From: Paenibacillus aceti
GTDB lineage: Bacteria; Bacillota; Bacilli; Paenibacillales; Paenibacillaceae
DNA: 64,000 nucleotides
Direction: 5' to 3'
Assembly (NCBI RefSeq): GCF_003614185.1
Contig: NZ_KZ987724.1
Location: 4,552,608-4,616,607 of the forward strand
Under the pieces are notes generated by a model that saw nothing but the letters and a program-made list of their open reading frames with translations, was not told the origin of the DNA and did not search any database. Below, one piece after another: positions 26,346 through 35,600 of this stretch. The position numbers and the translations under genes were made by a program. Every line of letters begins with the position of its first letter. Position 1 is the stretch's first letter.

Positions 26346-27440
26346 ATGAACTTATACAAGCTGTTAACCCCAGGACCATTAACTACGACCGATCGTGTTA
26401 AGGAAGAAATGCTGCTGGATCGCTGTACTTGGGATGATGATTATAAATCGATCACACAGAAGATCAGAGCGCAGCTGCTAGAGATCGCCGGAGCTGATCC
26501 GCAGGAATATACATCCGTGCTGATGCAAGGCAGCGGAACCTTCGCGGTCGAGTCCGTACTCACCTCGGCGGTAGCCGACACAGATAAGCTGCTGATCGTG
26601 ACCAATGGCGCTTATGGCGAGCGGATCGTTCAGATAGCGCAGTATATCGGCCTGAATTATACGGAGCATCGCTTCAGCTATGACAAGCAGCCAGAGGAAG
26701 CTGTGCTCAGGGCACTGCTAGTCACCGATCCGGAGATTACGCATATTGCTATGGTTCACTGTGAGACGACGACGGGGATTCTGAATCCGATTGAGAGGGT
26801 CGCGCGGTTGTCTCGGGAATATGGAAAAACCTTAATTATCGACGCGATGAGCAGCTTCGGCGGGATCGAGATTGACGTAGCGGGACTAGGCATCGATTAT
26901 TTGATCAGCAGCGCGAATAAATGCATCCAGGGCGTGCCTGGCTTCGGCTTCGTCATTGCCAAGCTGGAGAAGCTGAGAGCGAGTCAGGGAATCTCGCGCA
27001 GCCTGTCGCTCGATCTGTACGATCAGTGGAAGGGGATGGATGAGGATGGCAAATGGCGGTTCACCTCTCCGACCCATGTCGTGGCCGCCTTCTCCAAGGC
27101 GATCGACGAGCTGATTGAGGAAGGCGGAGTATCTGCACGGTATGAGCGTTATCGTGACAATAATCAATTGCTGCGCAGGAAGCTTGCGAAAATTGGCATT
27201 CAGGCTTATATCCCGGAGGAGAAGCAGTCGCCAATTATTACGACCTTCTTATTCCCGGATGATCACTTCCATTTCGGTGATTTCTATACCTATGTGAAGG
27301 AACGGGGATACGTCATCTATCCAGGCAAGCTGACGGATGTCGATACCTTCCGGATCGGAAATATCGGTGAGATTTATCAAGAGGATATTGAGCAATTATG
27401 TGCCATCATTAGCGATTACATGGGAGGAACGGGACGATGA
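26346..27440 (+). CDS. phnW: 2-aminoethylphosphonate:pyruvate aminotransferase
   Basis: 364 residues, GGGAGC ribosome site. Class V aminotransferase fold: N-terminal LLTPGPLTTTDRVKEEML, MQGSGTFAVESVL, CETTTGILNPIE, cofactor Asp in IIDAMSSFGG, and the PLP lysine K192 in SSANKCIQGVPGF. It transfers the amino group of aminoethylphosphonate to pyruvate, giving phosphonoacetaldehyde and alanine. The next gene overlaps it by 4 bp and uses the product. Confidence 0.96.
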   Translation: MNLYKLLTPGPLTTTDRVKEEMLLDRCTWDDDYKSITQKIRAQLLEIAGADPQEYTSVLMQGSGTFAVESVLTSAVADTDKLLIVTNGAYGERIVQIAQYIGLNYTEHRFSYDKQPEEAVLRALLVTDPEITHIAMVHCETTTGILNPIERVARLSREYGKTLIIDAMSSFGGIEIDVAGLGIDYLISSANKCIQGVPGFGFVIAKLEKLRASQGISRSLSLDLYDQWKGMDEDGKWRFTSPTHVVAAFSKAIDELIEEGGVSARYERYRDNNQLLRRKLAKIGIQAYIPEEKQSPIITTFLFPDDHFHFGDFYTYVKERGYVIYPGKLTDVDTFRIGNIGEIYQEDIEQLCAIISDYMGGTGR

Positions 27441-28255
27441 GTTATATTGAAGGGGTTATGTTTGACTGGGCGGGAACGACGGTGGACTTCGGTTGCTTCG
27501 CACCCGTGAATGTATTCGTGGATATATTTAAAAATGCTGGCATCGAGGTTACGATGGAGGAAGCCAGAGAACCGATGGGGATGCTGAAGATCGACCATAT
27601 CCGCGCTATGTTGTCCATGCCAAGATTGTCCAAGCTATGGGAGGAGAAGGCTGGCAGGGCCTTCAACGAGGAGGATGTAAATCAGCTGTATGCTGAATTC
27701 GAGCCAGCGCTTATGGCATCCTTGTCTGAATATACTAGTCCGATTCCGGGCGTGATCCCTGTCGTGGAGGAGCTGCGTTCCAGAGGCCTGAAGATTGGCT
27801 CCACTACGGGCTACACCAATTCCATGATGGAGGTTGTCGTACCGGGGGCCAAGGCGAAGGGCTATAGCCCCGATCATGTCGTGACGCCGGATGACACGAA
27901 TTCCTATGGAAGGCCGTATCCGTATATGATTTACCGCAACATGGAGGCATTGAAGCTGTCCGCAGTACGGAAGGTCGTGAAGGTGGGAGACACCACTTCC
28001 GATATTAAAGAGGGTGTGGCCGCAGGCGTATGGTCGGTGGGTGTCGCCGTCGGCAGCTCGGAGATGGGCTTGAGCGAGGAAGAGTACAACAGCTTAACCG
28101 CGCCTGACCAACAGGCGGCCATCGCCAGAACGCAGCAGGTATTCAAGCAGCATGGCGCTGACTTCACGATAGCTACCCTGGCGGAGCTTCCAGCGCTGAT
28201 CGAGCAGATCAATGGACTATTGGCGGAAGGTCGGAGACCTGGAAGTGTAAAATAG
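27437..28255 (+). CDS. phnX: Phosphonoacetaldehyde hydrolase (phosphonatase)
   Basis: 272 residues, start overlapping the phnW stop (ATGA). HAD-superfamily motif I FDWAGTTVD with nucleophile D10, and the family-specific Schiff-base lysine K51 in MGMLKIDHIR. STTGYTNSMM, DDTNSYGRPYPYM and VGDTTSDIKEG complete the active site. It splits phosphonoacetaldehyde into acetaldehyde and phosphate, completing use of aminoethylphosphonate as a phosphorus source. Last gene of the operon, closed by a strong hairpin. Confidence 0.97.
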   Translation: MSYIEGVMFDWAGTTVDFGCFAPVNVFVDIFKNAGIEVTMEEAREPMGMLKIDHIRAMLSMPRLSKLWEEKAGRAFNEEDVNQLYAEFEPALMASLSEYTSPIPGVIPVVEELRSRGLKIGSTTGYTNSMMEVVVPGAKAKGYSPDHVVTPDDTNSYGRPYPYMIYRNMEALKLSAVRKVVKVGDTTSDIKEGVAAGVWSVGVAVGSSEMGLSEEEYNSLTAPDQQAAIARTQQVFKQHGADFTIATLAELPALIEQINGLLAEGRRPGSVK

Positions 28256-28263
28256 AGAAAATA

Positions 28264-28302
28264 GAACAGCCAGTTGCGCAAGAGTTGCGGCGACTGGCTG
28301 TT
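28264..28302. terminator. Bidirectional terminator after phnX
   Basis: GAACAGCCAGT pairs with ACTGGCTGTTC (11 bp, 17-nt loop). It sits between the convergent phnX and lipoprotein genes and can serve both. Confidence 0.85.
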
Positions 28303-28318
28303 CAAGTATAGTTGTTAA

Positions 28319-28774
28319 TTATTTGGCTGTTTTAAATTGACTGCGCATTTGTTCGAACATTTCCTGAGACTCCGGATTATCGGATGCAGCATAGCCAAAG
28401 GCTACCTTGCCATCGATGATCAGCACGATCATTTCTTTATCGTCGGCCGCCTGAATGAGTACTACCGATCCTTTTCCGTCTTCTTCATCGTAGGGTACTG
28501 ATTCTGCCACCTTCGGATCCTTCAGCTTATTATCCTCTGTAGCTTCTCCCTTAGCCCCTATACGAAATAGAGCTTGTACCTCAGGGTGTACATTCTCCTC
28601 AACGAACTTCTCTTTGTCTGCTGTCGATGCATTGTAGAAGTCCGTTACATAAGATAATGCCATTTTCTCATCCGAAGATAGTTTCTTCGAGTCGGCAGTA
28701 TTATTACTGGAGCACCCCGATAAGATAATCACTGCTGCGAATAAGATCGATAGATATTTTGCAAAATTCTTCAT
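28319..28774 (-). CDS. Small lipoprotein, DUF4878-like
   Basis: 151 residues, AAGGAGGAAACC ribosome site. Signal and lipobox IILSGC (Cys about 21). The mature domain begins with a Ser/Asn-rich linker and then a helix-strand pattern common to NTF2-like/DUF4878 lipoproteins: MALSYVTDFYNASTADKEKF, VHPEVQALF, MIVLIIDGKVAFGYAAS. Likely anchored on the outer face of the membrane; function unknown. Monocistronic and convergent with the phosphonate operon. Confidence 0.7.
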   Translation of the reverse strand: MKNFAKYLSILFAAVIILSGCSSNNTADSKKLSSDEKMALSYVTDFYNASTADKEKFVEENVHPEVQALFRIGAKGEATEDNKLKDPKVAESVPYDEEDGKGSVVLIQAADDKEMIVLIIDGKVAFGYAASDNPESQEMFEQMRSQFKTAK

Positions 28775-29151
28775 GGTTTCCTCCTTGAATATATATGTAC
28801 ATTTGCTAGTCTATCAGATTAAGTCGGAATATCATATACAATCCAATACAGAAAAGGTAAATAGAGGGTAAATTTCTGGGATACCCTGTACTGATTTGCG
28901 AGAATAAGTACAACTTTTTTCCAGAAAAAGAGTTATCATATTATATATAGAGATGAATTGTACAAGAGCAGTTAGGACGAGTTATCTGTGCTGTCGAGGG
29001 AAGGCAGAGTACGAACTTGTATGGGAGGGAATCTATGCGCTAAAGTATTGGTTCAACAGCTGTCTTACTAAGGAAGGGAATTCATCCTGTAGTGAAGAAT
29101 GGGAACTGAATTCCTGTGAATAATAAGAATATGAAGACTTGGTGAACTGGT
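28775..29151. other. Non-coding stretch upstream of ahpC
   Basis: About 380 bp between the divergent lipoprotein and peroxiredoxin genes. AT-rich patches such as TTATATATAG near 28941 could be a promoter element, but no paired hexamer was assigned. No ORF or RNA structure is recognised. Confidence 0.4.
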
Positions 29152-29191
29152 TTGACATTGAGAATGATTAATATATAATAATTATTATAAA
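29152..29191 (+). promoter_or_regulatory. Sigma-A promoter of ahpCF overlapped by a PerR-type box
   Basis: TTGACA (29152-29157), a 17-bp spacer and TATAAT (29175-29180) form a consensus promoter. TAATAATTATTATAA at 29177-29191 matches the PerR box TTATAATNATTATAA at 13 of 14 defined bases and overlaps the -10 region, as expected for repression relieved by peroxide. About 100 nt of leader follow before ahpC. Confidence 0.8.
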
Positions 29192-29291
29192 TAAGAAATT
29201 AGTATAGCTCGTTGCGCAATGTGCATGCACTGCTCGAATGTCTCTATGCTAATCTTAATTAAACTAATATACCTGGGAGGTACGAATAACC

Positions 29292-29855
29292 ATGTCATTG
29301 ATTGGAACAGAAGTACTACCATTTAAAGCTAATGCTTATCACAACGGTGATTTCATCGAAGTCTCCGAAGAGAATTTTAAAGGAAAATGGAGTGTCGTTT
29401 GCTTCTACCCTGCAGACTTCACATTCGTTTGCCCGACTGAGCTTGAAGACTTGCAAGAACAATATGCAACATTGAAGGAGCTTGGTGTTGAAGTTTACTC
29501 CGTATCTACGGATTCCCACTTCGTACACAAAGCTTGGCATGATAGCTCCGAAGCGATCGGCAAAGTTACTTACATTATGATTGGTGACCCTTCACATACG
29601 ATTTCCCGTAACTTCGATGTATTGATCGAAGAAGATGGTGTTGCTGACCGCGGTACATTCATCATCGACCCAGACGGCGTAATCCAAGCGATTGAGATTA
29701 CTGCTGGCGGTATCGGACGTGACGCAAGCATCCTGATCGATAAGATTAAGGCTGCTCAATATGTTCGTAACCATCCGGGCGAAGTTTGCCCTGCTAAGTG
29801 GAAGGAAGGCGGAGAAACATTGAAGCCTAGCCTTGATCTTGTAGGCAAGATTTAA
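29292..29855 (+). CDS. ahpC: Alkyl hydroperoxide reductase peroxiredoxin subunit
   Basis: 187 residues, GGGAGGT ribosome site. Typical 2-Cys peroxiredoxin: peroxidatic C47 in [15 protein letters not shown] and resolving C166 in [10 protein letters not shown], with [12 protein letters not shown]. It reduces H2O2 and organic hydroperoxides in the cytoplasm and is recycled by AhpF, encoded 11 bp downstream. The promoter has a PerR-type site. Confidence 0.98.
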   Translation: MSLIGTEVLPFKANAYHNGDFIEVSEENFKGKWSVVCFYPADFTFVCPTELEDLQEQYATLKELGVEVYSVSTDSHFVHKAWHDSSEAIGKVTYIMIGDPSHTISRNFDVLIEEDGVADRGTFIIDPDGVIQAIEITAGGIGRDASILIDKIKAAQYVRNHPGEVCPAKWKEGGETLKPSLDLVGKI

Positions 29856-29866
29856 GGAGAGATAAC

Positions 29867-31399
29867 ATGAAACTGGACGCAGACATCAAAACGCAATTGG
29901 CGCAGTACCTCCAGCTTCTGGAAGGCAATGTTCTGCTGAAAGTCAGTGCAGGAACCGATTCGGTATCTAACGACATGCTGGATTTAGTCAATGAACTATC
30001 CAGCATGTCTGATAAAATTACGATAGAGCATACTAAATTGCCTAGAACTCCAAGCTTTAGCGTAAACCGTGCAGGGGAAGACACTGGCGTTACATTTGCT
30101 GGGGTACCATTAGGCCATGAGTTTACTTCGTTGGTATTGGCTTTGCTTCAAGTTAGCGGCAGACCGCCTAAGGTGGGGCAGAGTGTCATTGACCGGGTTA
30201 AGGCGATTCAAGGTGAGTATCACTTTGAAACCTATGTCAGCTTGTCTTGTCACAACTGTCCTGATGTAGTTCAGGCATTGAACATGATGAGCGTGCTTAA
30301 TCCGAACATTACTCATACCATGATCGACGGTGCAGCCTTCAAGGAGGAAGTAGAGAGCAAGGACATTATGGCCGTGCCAAGTGTCTATCTCAACGCTGAA
30401 TTCTTCGAGAGCGGACGCATGACGATTGAAGATATTTTGAATAAAATGGGTAGCTCGGAGGATGCCTCCGAGTTCGAAAATAAAGAGCCTTACGATGTAC
30501 TGGTGATCGGTGGCGGACCAGCCGGAGCGAGTGCAGCAATCTATGCTGCCCGTAAAGGCATCCGCACGGGGATTGTGGCTGAACGCTTCGGCGGACAGGT
30601 CAACGATACGCTCGGCATCGAGAACCTGATCGGTACGAAGTATACCGAAGGTCCTAAGCTTGCTGCCAGTCTTGAGGAGCATGCGAAGGAATATAACATC
30701 GATATTATGAAGTCGCAGCTTGCGAAGCGCTTGGAGAAGAAAGACCTCGTTGAGGTTGAATTGGAGAACGGGGCTGTGCTGAAGAGCAAGACCGTTATCC
30801 TCTCTACAGGAGCACGCTGGCGTAATCTTGGCGTACCTGGCGAAGCGGAGTTCAAGAACAAGGGCGTGGCTTATTGTCCGCACTGTGATGGTCCTCTGTT
30901 CGCAGGCAAGCATGTAGCCGTTGTAGGCGGCGGTAACTCTGGCGTTGAGGCAGCAATTGATTTAGCAGGCGTCGCCGGCCATGTAACGGTCCTCGAATTC
31001 ATGCCAGAGCTGAAGGCAGACTCCGTTCTTCAGGAACGTCTGAACAGCTTGCCGAACACAACGGTTCTCAAGAATGCTCAAGTGAAGGAAATTACCGGAA
31101 CCAATAAGGTGGATGGTGTTACTTACATCGAGCGTGAGAGTGGCGAAGAGAAGCATATCGACCTGCAAGGGATCTTCATCCAAATCGGTCTTGTTCCGAA
31201 CACAGACTGGTTAGGTGATAGTGTTGAACGCACACGTACTGGCGAAATTGTAGTAGACAGCCGTGGCGCAACCAGCCTCCCTGGCGTATTCGCTGCAGGC
31301 GACTGCACCAATTCACCATTCAAGCAGATCATCATTTCGATGGGCTTGGGTGCTACTGCAGCACTTGGCGCATTCGATTACATGATCCGGAATCAATAA
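29867..31399 (+). CDS. ahpF: Alkyl hydroperoxide reductase flavoprotein subunit
   Basis: 510 residues, AAGGAGAGATAAC ribosome site. The N-terminal tandem thioredoxin-like domain has the CHNC centre (C128, C131). The FAD domain starts at DVLVIGGGPAGASAA, the thioredoxin-reductase-type CPHCDG centre is at C337/C340, and an NAD(P)H motif is in VVGGGNSGVEAA. It passes electrons from NADH to AhpC. Co-transcribed with ahpC and ended by a strong terminator. Confidence 0.98.
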   Translation: MKLDADIKTQLAQYLQLLEGNVLLKVSAGTDSVSNDMLDLVNELSSMSDKITIEHTKLPRTPSFSVNRAGEDTGVTFAGVPLGHEFTSLVLALLQVSGRPPKVGQSVIDRVKAIQGEYHFETYVSLSCHNCPDVVQALNMMSVLNPNITHTMIDGAAFKEEVESKDIMAVPSVYLNAEFFESGRMTIEDILNKMGSSEDASEFENKEPYDVLVIGGGPAGASAAIYAARKGIRTGIVAERFGGQVNDTLGIENLIGTKYTEGPKLAASLEEHAKEYNIDIMKSQLAKRLEKKDLVEVELENGAVLKSKTVILSTGARWRNLGVPGEAEFKNKGVAYCPHCDGPLFAGKHVAVVGGGNSGVEAAIDLAGVAGHVTVLEFMPELKADSVLQERLNSLPNTTVLKNAQVKEITGTNKVDGVTYIERESGEEKHIDLQGIFIQIGLVPNTDWLGDSVERTRTGEIVVDSRGATSLPGVFAAGDCTNSPFKQIIISMGLGATAALGAFDYMIRNQ

Positions 31400-31519
31400 T
31401 CTCTAATATTCATGGGGCAAGGCCTAAGTTCACGACAGCACCGTGAATGTGCCTGCTTGGGAGTGTCACTTTTGCTTAATGTGGCGCGTTCCTGGCAGGA
31501 TGGCCTTGCACTATTGAAG

Positions 31520-31552
31520 AACCCCAGCCCGGGTGAGGGCTGGGGTTTTTTG
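31520..31552 (+). terminator. Terminator of ahpCF
   Basis: ACCCCAGCCC and GGGCTGGGGT form a GC-rich stem followed by TTTTTT, about 120 bp after ahpF. Confidence 0.88.
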
Positions 31553-31609
31553 TGCTCCTAGAGTACTCTATCGCGCACTACACTACACTACGTTACGGAA
31601 GTTCCTTCA

Positions 31610-31792
31610 ATTGCACAAAGTGCAGCTAAAACCTCACAAATCAGCGCAGGCTTTCCTTTAATCGCAAAAAGTACACTTAAAAGCCCGTTTTCCCTCGAAC
31701 CCTTGGAAACAGGTGATTCTAAGTGTACAAAATGCAACTGAAAGAGTGCTCCTCCAGTCATTTCCCTATATAAGTGTATAATTTGCAGTTAT
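31610..31792. repeat. Four-module intergenic palindromic element, class 2-related
   Basis: Modules TTGCACAAAGTGCAGC (31611) and TCGCAAAAAGTACACTTA (31662) are forward; TAAGTGTACAAAATGCAACT (31720) and TAAGTGTATAATTTGCAG (31771) are inverted. Starts are spaced about 50, 58 and 51 bp. Modules 2 and 3 are strong inverted copies. The core AGTTGCA...TACACTTA is shared with the class 2 elements, one of which follows 47 bp further on. Confidence 0.75.
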
Positions 31793-31838
31793 ATATTACA
31801 TTGCAGTCTTTATTGCAAACTGCGTTCCTCAAATGGAG

Positions 31839-32026
31839 CTTAGTTGCAGAAATACACTTATTTTCAGCAAATCCATCTTGAAATCAGGAATAGATGCGGA
31901 TATACAACTATTTCCCGAATTTAGCTTCGTTCAGAGGATAAATCATCCGAATAGTTGCAGAATTGCATTTATATTACCTGTTGAGGCCATAAGGAGCGCA
32001 AATAGTTGTATATATGCACTTCTATT
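31839..32026. repeat. Four-module intergenic element, class 2, copy 2
   Basis: The same module order and spacing as 21563-21751: starts near 31839, 31889, 31949 and 31999. TTAGTTGCAGAAATACACTT at its start is identical to the first copy. The final module contains the stop codon of the minus-strand LacI gene (32022-32024). It lies between convergent ahpF and the LacI gene. Confidence 0.82.
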
Positions 32027-33044
32027 CTCCCGGCTTCGCGGTCGACTGGCGGAAGATCGGCTCGAACGGCACATAGATCCGAATTGGCAGCGGAAACGGG
32101 TCACGGATGCACTGCAGCATCGTCTTTGCAGCTATGACGCCGATCTCAAAGGTCGGAATGCGGATCGTGGACAGCGGCGGCACAGTATAGCGAGAAGGCT
32201 CATTATCATCAAATCCCATGACGGCAAAATCATTCGGGATGCTGTAGCCCTTCTCGGAAATCGCCCGCATACTGGCCATCGCCATAATGTCGCTCGCTGC
32301 AAAGACAGCTGTCGGCAAATTATCCGTATGCTTCTCCAAATATTGCAGCATAAGGCGATAGGCATTATCTGGCTCCCAGGCTGCGTCGAGGACGCGGTCC
32401 TCCCGCACCGATAGCCCCGCTTGCTCCAAGGCGAGCTTATATCCCCGATAGCGTTTCTCCTTCTCAAAGTGGCCTGACAGCCCTGTCCCACCAATGAACA
32501 TGATATCTTGATGCCCCTGCTCAATCATATGCGAGACGGCAACCCGTGCCGCTTCCACCCGATCATAAGCGATGCAAGGGATATCCGGATCGGACACATC
32601 AATGCCGACGATCGCTTTCACATGCTTCTTGAAATGCTGATAAAGTTTGTTGTCGATTCCTTCGATAACGATCAAGCCGTCCAGAGGACTGTCATGCAAT
32701 GCGCTGCGCAACACTTCAGGCTTTTGCAGCTCCTCCTGAGTATAAGTATAAGCCAGCTTGTAGCCGTGCTTGGATAGTTCCTTCTCGATCCCGTCAAGGA
32801 TCACGGAGAAATAAGGGTGGTAGTAGCGTTTCTGCATGGTCGACACCACACAGCCAACCTGCTTCACAGCCTGGGAGGTGTTAGACGATGGGGACTTGAC
32901 CTGGTAGCCAAGCTCATTCGCTACATCCCAAATTCTTTGCTTGGTATCTGTGTTCACGAGCCGGTTGGAATCGTTGGCCAGCACGCGGGAGACCGTAGAG
33001 ACGGACACTCCTACCTTGACCGCAATATCTTTTAAAGTCGCCAT
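32022..33044 (-). CDS. LacI-family transcriptional regulator of the adjacent sugar operon
   Basis: 340 residues. N-terminal HTH and hinge: TLKDIAVKVGVSVSTVSRVL, then RIWDVANELGY. The periplasmic-binding-like ligand domain has GCVVSTMQKRYYHPYFSVIL, GLIVIEGIDN, HMIEQGHQDIMFIGG and AVMGFDDNEPSRYTVPPLST. It is divergent from the ABC transporter/GH4 operon and probably represses it at an operator near 33285 until a sugar binds. The stop codon lies within a repeat module. Confidence 0.92.
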   Translation of the reverse strand: MATLKDIAVKVGVSVSTVSRVLANDSNRLVNTDTKQRIWDVANELGYQVKSPSSNTSQAVKQVGCVVSTMQKRYYHPYFSVILDGIEKELSKHGYKLAYTYTQEELQKPEVLRSALHDSPLDGLIVIEGIDNKLYQHFKKHVKAIVGIDVSDPDIPCIAYDRVEAARVAVSHMIEQGHQDIMFIGGTGLSGHFEKEKRYRGYKLALEQAGLSVREDRVLDAAWEPDNAYRLMLQYLEKHTDNLPTAVFAASDIMAMASMRAISEKGYSIPNDFAVMGFDDNEPSRYTVPPLSTIRIPTFEIGVIAAKTMLQCIRDPFPLPIRIYVPFEPIFRQSTAKPGE

Positions 33045-33247
33045 ATCATCAACCGTCCCTTTCTAGTTGCATTTGGGTGCAGGCTGCACATCAAGTTGCA
33101 ACTGCCTTTTCCATATGTTTGCAACTTCTCACCTCTATATGTTAAGCAAAAACAACGCCAAGGTCAACTGAAATATTGCGAAATATTTCTTGAAAATTTG
33201 CATGCAAAAATATTTATTATTTGCCGCAAAATAATGAAAAATATGCA

Positions 33248-33298
33248 TTGACATTTGTCTAGAAAAAAGTTACATTCAACACTGTGAAAGCGGTTAAC
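33248..33298 (+). promoter_or_regulatory. Promoter and LacI/CcpA-type operator of the sugar operon
   Basis: TTGACA (33248-33253), a 17-bp spacer and TACATT (33271-33276) form a sigma-A promoter. Just downstream TGAAAGCGGTTAAC (33285-33298) matches the cre/LacI-family consensus TGNAARCGNWWWCA at all but the last two bases. It therefore spans the likely transcription start. It could bind CcpA, the local LacI regulator, or both. Confidence 0.65.
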
Positions 33299-33323
33299 TA
33301 CAAAAACAAGGGAGGGGTTTGCC

Positions 33324-34628
33324 ATGAAGAACGTTAGAAAGCCGGCTATTTTTTGTCTGATTGCCACGATTTTTGCAGTTTTTGTGCTAAGTGGTTGCTC
33401 TGATTCAAAAAATGCTGGAAGTACCGATGGGACTGGCGGCAAGGATGAACAAGTGAAGCTTGTGTTCTGGAGCCACCAGGCAGATGCCTTTATCAAAAGC
33501 TATCGATCCATGATCGATCAGTATGAGCAGGAGCATCCGAATGTGAAGATTGACTTTCAGAACTATCCGTATGATGCGTACAACCAGAAGCTGAAAGCGT
33601 CATTCTCCGCAAACCATCCACCTGATATGGCCGAGGTGTTTGGAACCTGGGTGCCGGAATATTCGAATAATGGGCTGCTGGCCGAGGTACCGGACGGCGA
33701 GAACAGGAAGGAGGAGTACTTTGAAGCTCCGCTAGGCGGATATATGCATGATGGAAAGCTGTATGGACTGCCGATGGAATATAACATCGAGAATGGCGGG
33801 ATGCTGATCCACTCGCAGATGTTCAAGGACAAAGGGATCGCTTATCCGCTGGCAACATGGCCTGAGCTGGTCGAGGCGGCCAAGCAGCTGACGGTGACGA
33901 GCGGGGACAGCCTGAAGGTTAAAGGCTTTGACTTCGTATCCGGCGACAATATTACCTTTACCTTCCTGTCCTTTATTTTGCAGCAGAAGGGTGATTATTG
34001 GGGCGAGAATGGTCATGTCAATTTCCAGACGCCGGAAGCTGTCAAGGCGATGACCGAGCTGAAAAATCTGATTGTAGAGGATAAAGTGGCTGATTTGACG
34101 ACCTTTGGCGGACAGCTCGACACCTCGGATTACTTCTTCAAGGGCGGATCGGCGATGGCCTATCGCGGGCCCTGGACGATCGCCACGGGCCTGGACAGCT
34201 ATAAGGTGGACGATTTTGAGTATGTTCCTGTGCCCTCCTATACCTCAGAGCCACCGCTTTTTGCCGCTGAATCGGGCTGGGGACTCGTCGTCTCCCAGAA
34301 AAGCAAACATGCTGAGGAAGCCTGGGACTTCATCAACTACGTGACGAGCAAGGAGCAGCTTCGCAAGTGGAATCTGGACACGTTTACTGTGCCGGCCAAG
34401 AAGGAGGTTGCCAGCGATCCGGAGTTTGTGAAGGAGAATCCGTACATGAAGACATCCATTGATATTTTGGAGTATGGCCGCTGGATTGGCCCCATCTGGG
34501 ATCGCGATTATCTGTTCAAACAGATTAATGATCATTTCCAGCTCATCGTTGCTGGCAAGATCACGGTGGAGGATGGTCTGCGCAAGATCGAAGAGGCGGT
34601 CAATACGAGTCAAGACCAACATAAGTAA
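33324..34628 (+). CDS. Sugar ABC transporter substrate-binding lipoprotein (family 1)
   Basis: 434 residues, GGGAGGGG ribosome site. Lipobox FVLSGC (Cys about 25), then a Gly/Ser/Thr linker. The MalE-like family 1 pattern is visible: VKLVFWSHQADAF, YEQEHPNVKIDFQNYPYDAY, LKASFSANHPPDMAEVFG, GLPMEYNIENGGMLIHSQMF and GGSAMAYRGPWTIA. It delivers an oligosaccharide to the two permeases encoded next. The sugar is unknown; the GH4 enzyme downstream suggests an alpha-galactoside or alpha-galacturonide. Confidence 0.92.
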   Translation: MKNVRKPAIFCLIATIFAVFVLSGCSDSKNAGSTDGTGGKDEQVKLVFWSHQADAFIKSYRSMIDQYEQEHPNVKIDFQNYPYDAYNQKLKASFSANHPPDMAEVFGTWVPEYSNNGLLAEVPDGENRKEEYFEAPLGGYMHDGKLYGLPMEYNIENGGMLIHSQMFKDKGIAYPLATWPELVEAAKQLTVTSGDSLKVKGFDFVSGDNITFTFLSFILQQKGDYWGENGHVNFQTPEAVKAMTELKNLIVEDKVADLTTFGGQLDTSDYFFKGGSAMAYRGPWTIATGLDSYKVDDFEYVPVPSYTSEPPLFAAESGWGLVVSQKSKHAEEAWDFINYVTSKEQLRKWNLDTFTVPAKKEVASDPEFVKENPYMKTSIDILEYGRWIGPIWDRDYLFKQINDHFQLIVAGKITVEDGLRKIEEAVNTSQDQHK

Positions 34629-34645
34629 ACCGGGAGTGTTCAGAA

Positions 34646-35581
34646 ATGGAAATCAGCAGTTTGAAGCGGGAGAGTGGCGCGGGGCGAAAGCTCCGCTCCC
34701 AAGCCGTTCATCGGAAGCAGCGTCTGTTCGTCACCGCGTCCCTGACGCCGATCTTTATTCTGTTTACCGTATTTGCCTTTGTACCGATTGTCTGGAGCTT
34801 AATATTGTCCTTCTATCAATACAGTCCGCTGCGTGAGGAATCGCCTTTTATTGGACTGCAAAATTACATTCGATTGTTCAGCGATGGGCTGTTCCTGAAA
34901 TCGCTAGGAGTCACGTTCAAATTTGTCGGAGCGGCGGTTATTGCTAATATCATTATTACACTGCTGATTGCGATTGCAATCAATAGTGTGCGCTTCCGCG
35001 GTCTGCGCAGTCTGTTCCGCACGATCTTCTTCCTTCCGGCGATTGCGCCGCTGGCAGGCACGGCCGTCGTCTGGAGCACCATGTTCAATTATAATAACGG
35101 GCTCTTCAACATGATTCTGGCCCAGTTCCATCTGGAGCCGATCAACTGGCTGGGCGACCCGGCCTATGCGCTCTTCTCCGTCATTATGATGACGCTATGG
35201 GCCGATATCGGCTACAACGTGGTCTTGTTCATGGCCGGCCTGGATTCTGTGCCGGATATGTATTATGAAGCGGCGCGGCTGGAAGGCGCGACCCGGCTGC
35301 AGACTTTCTGGCATATTACGCTGCCGCTGTTGAGCAGGACGACGCTATTTGTTTCGGTGACGACCATCGTGTCTTATTTTCAAGCGTTTCCGCAATTCCA
35401 GATTATGACCAAGGGTGAGCCGTTCAACGAGACGAGGGTGCTGGCGCTCCATATCTATGATCAAGCGTTCTCTAACTCCAACATGGGCTATGCGTCTGCG
35501 ATGGCGGCTGTACTGCTGCTCATTATTTTGCTGGTCACGATGATTCAGTTAAGAGCAGGACGTTCCCAATGGGAACATTGA
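34646..35581 (+). CDS. Sugar ABC transporter permease (MalF type)
   Basis: 311 residues, 17 bp after the binding protein. A cytoplasmic basic N-terminus precedes about six membrane helices (ASLTPIFILFTVFAFVPIVW first). The EAA loop is MYYEAARLEGATRLQTFWHI, followed by TLPLLSRTT. It pairs with the MalG-type permease next door. No ATPase gene is in this operon, so a shared MsmX-type ATPase elsewhere probably powers it (known for Bacillota sugar importers; inference here). Confidence 0.93.
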   Translation: MEISSLKRESGAGRKLRSQAVHRKQRLFVTASLTPIFILFTVFAFVPIVWSLILSFYQYSPLREESPFIGLQNYIRLFSDGLFLKSLGVTFKFVGAAVIANIIITLLIAIAINSVRFRGLRSLFRTIFFLPAIAPLAGTAVVWSTMFNYNNGLFNMILAQFHLEPINWLGDPAYALFSVIMMTLWADIGYNVVLFMAGLDSVPDMYYEAARLEGATRLQTFWHITLPLLSRTTLFVSVTTIVSYFQAFPQFQIMTKGEPFNETRVLALHIYDQAFSNSNMGYASAMAAVLLLIILLVTMIQLRAGRSQWEH

Positions 35582-35600
35582 ACGAAAAGGAGGGGTCAGG

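Noticed and set aside
30110-30913. 267-codon minus-strand ORF inside ahpF
   Set aside because: Shadow of the ahpF reading frame; Cys/Arg-rich sequence with no recognisable domain.
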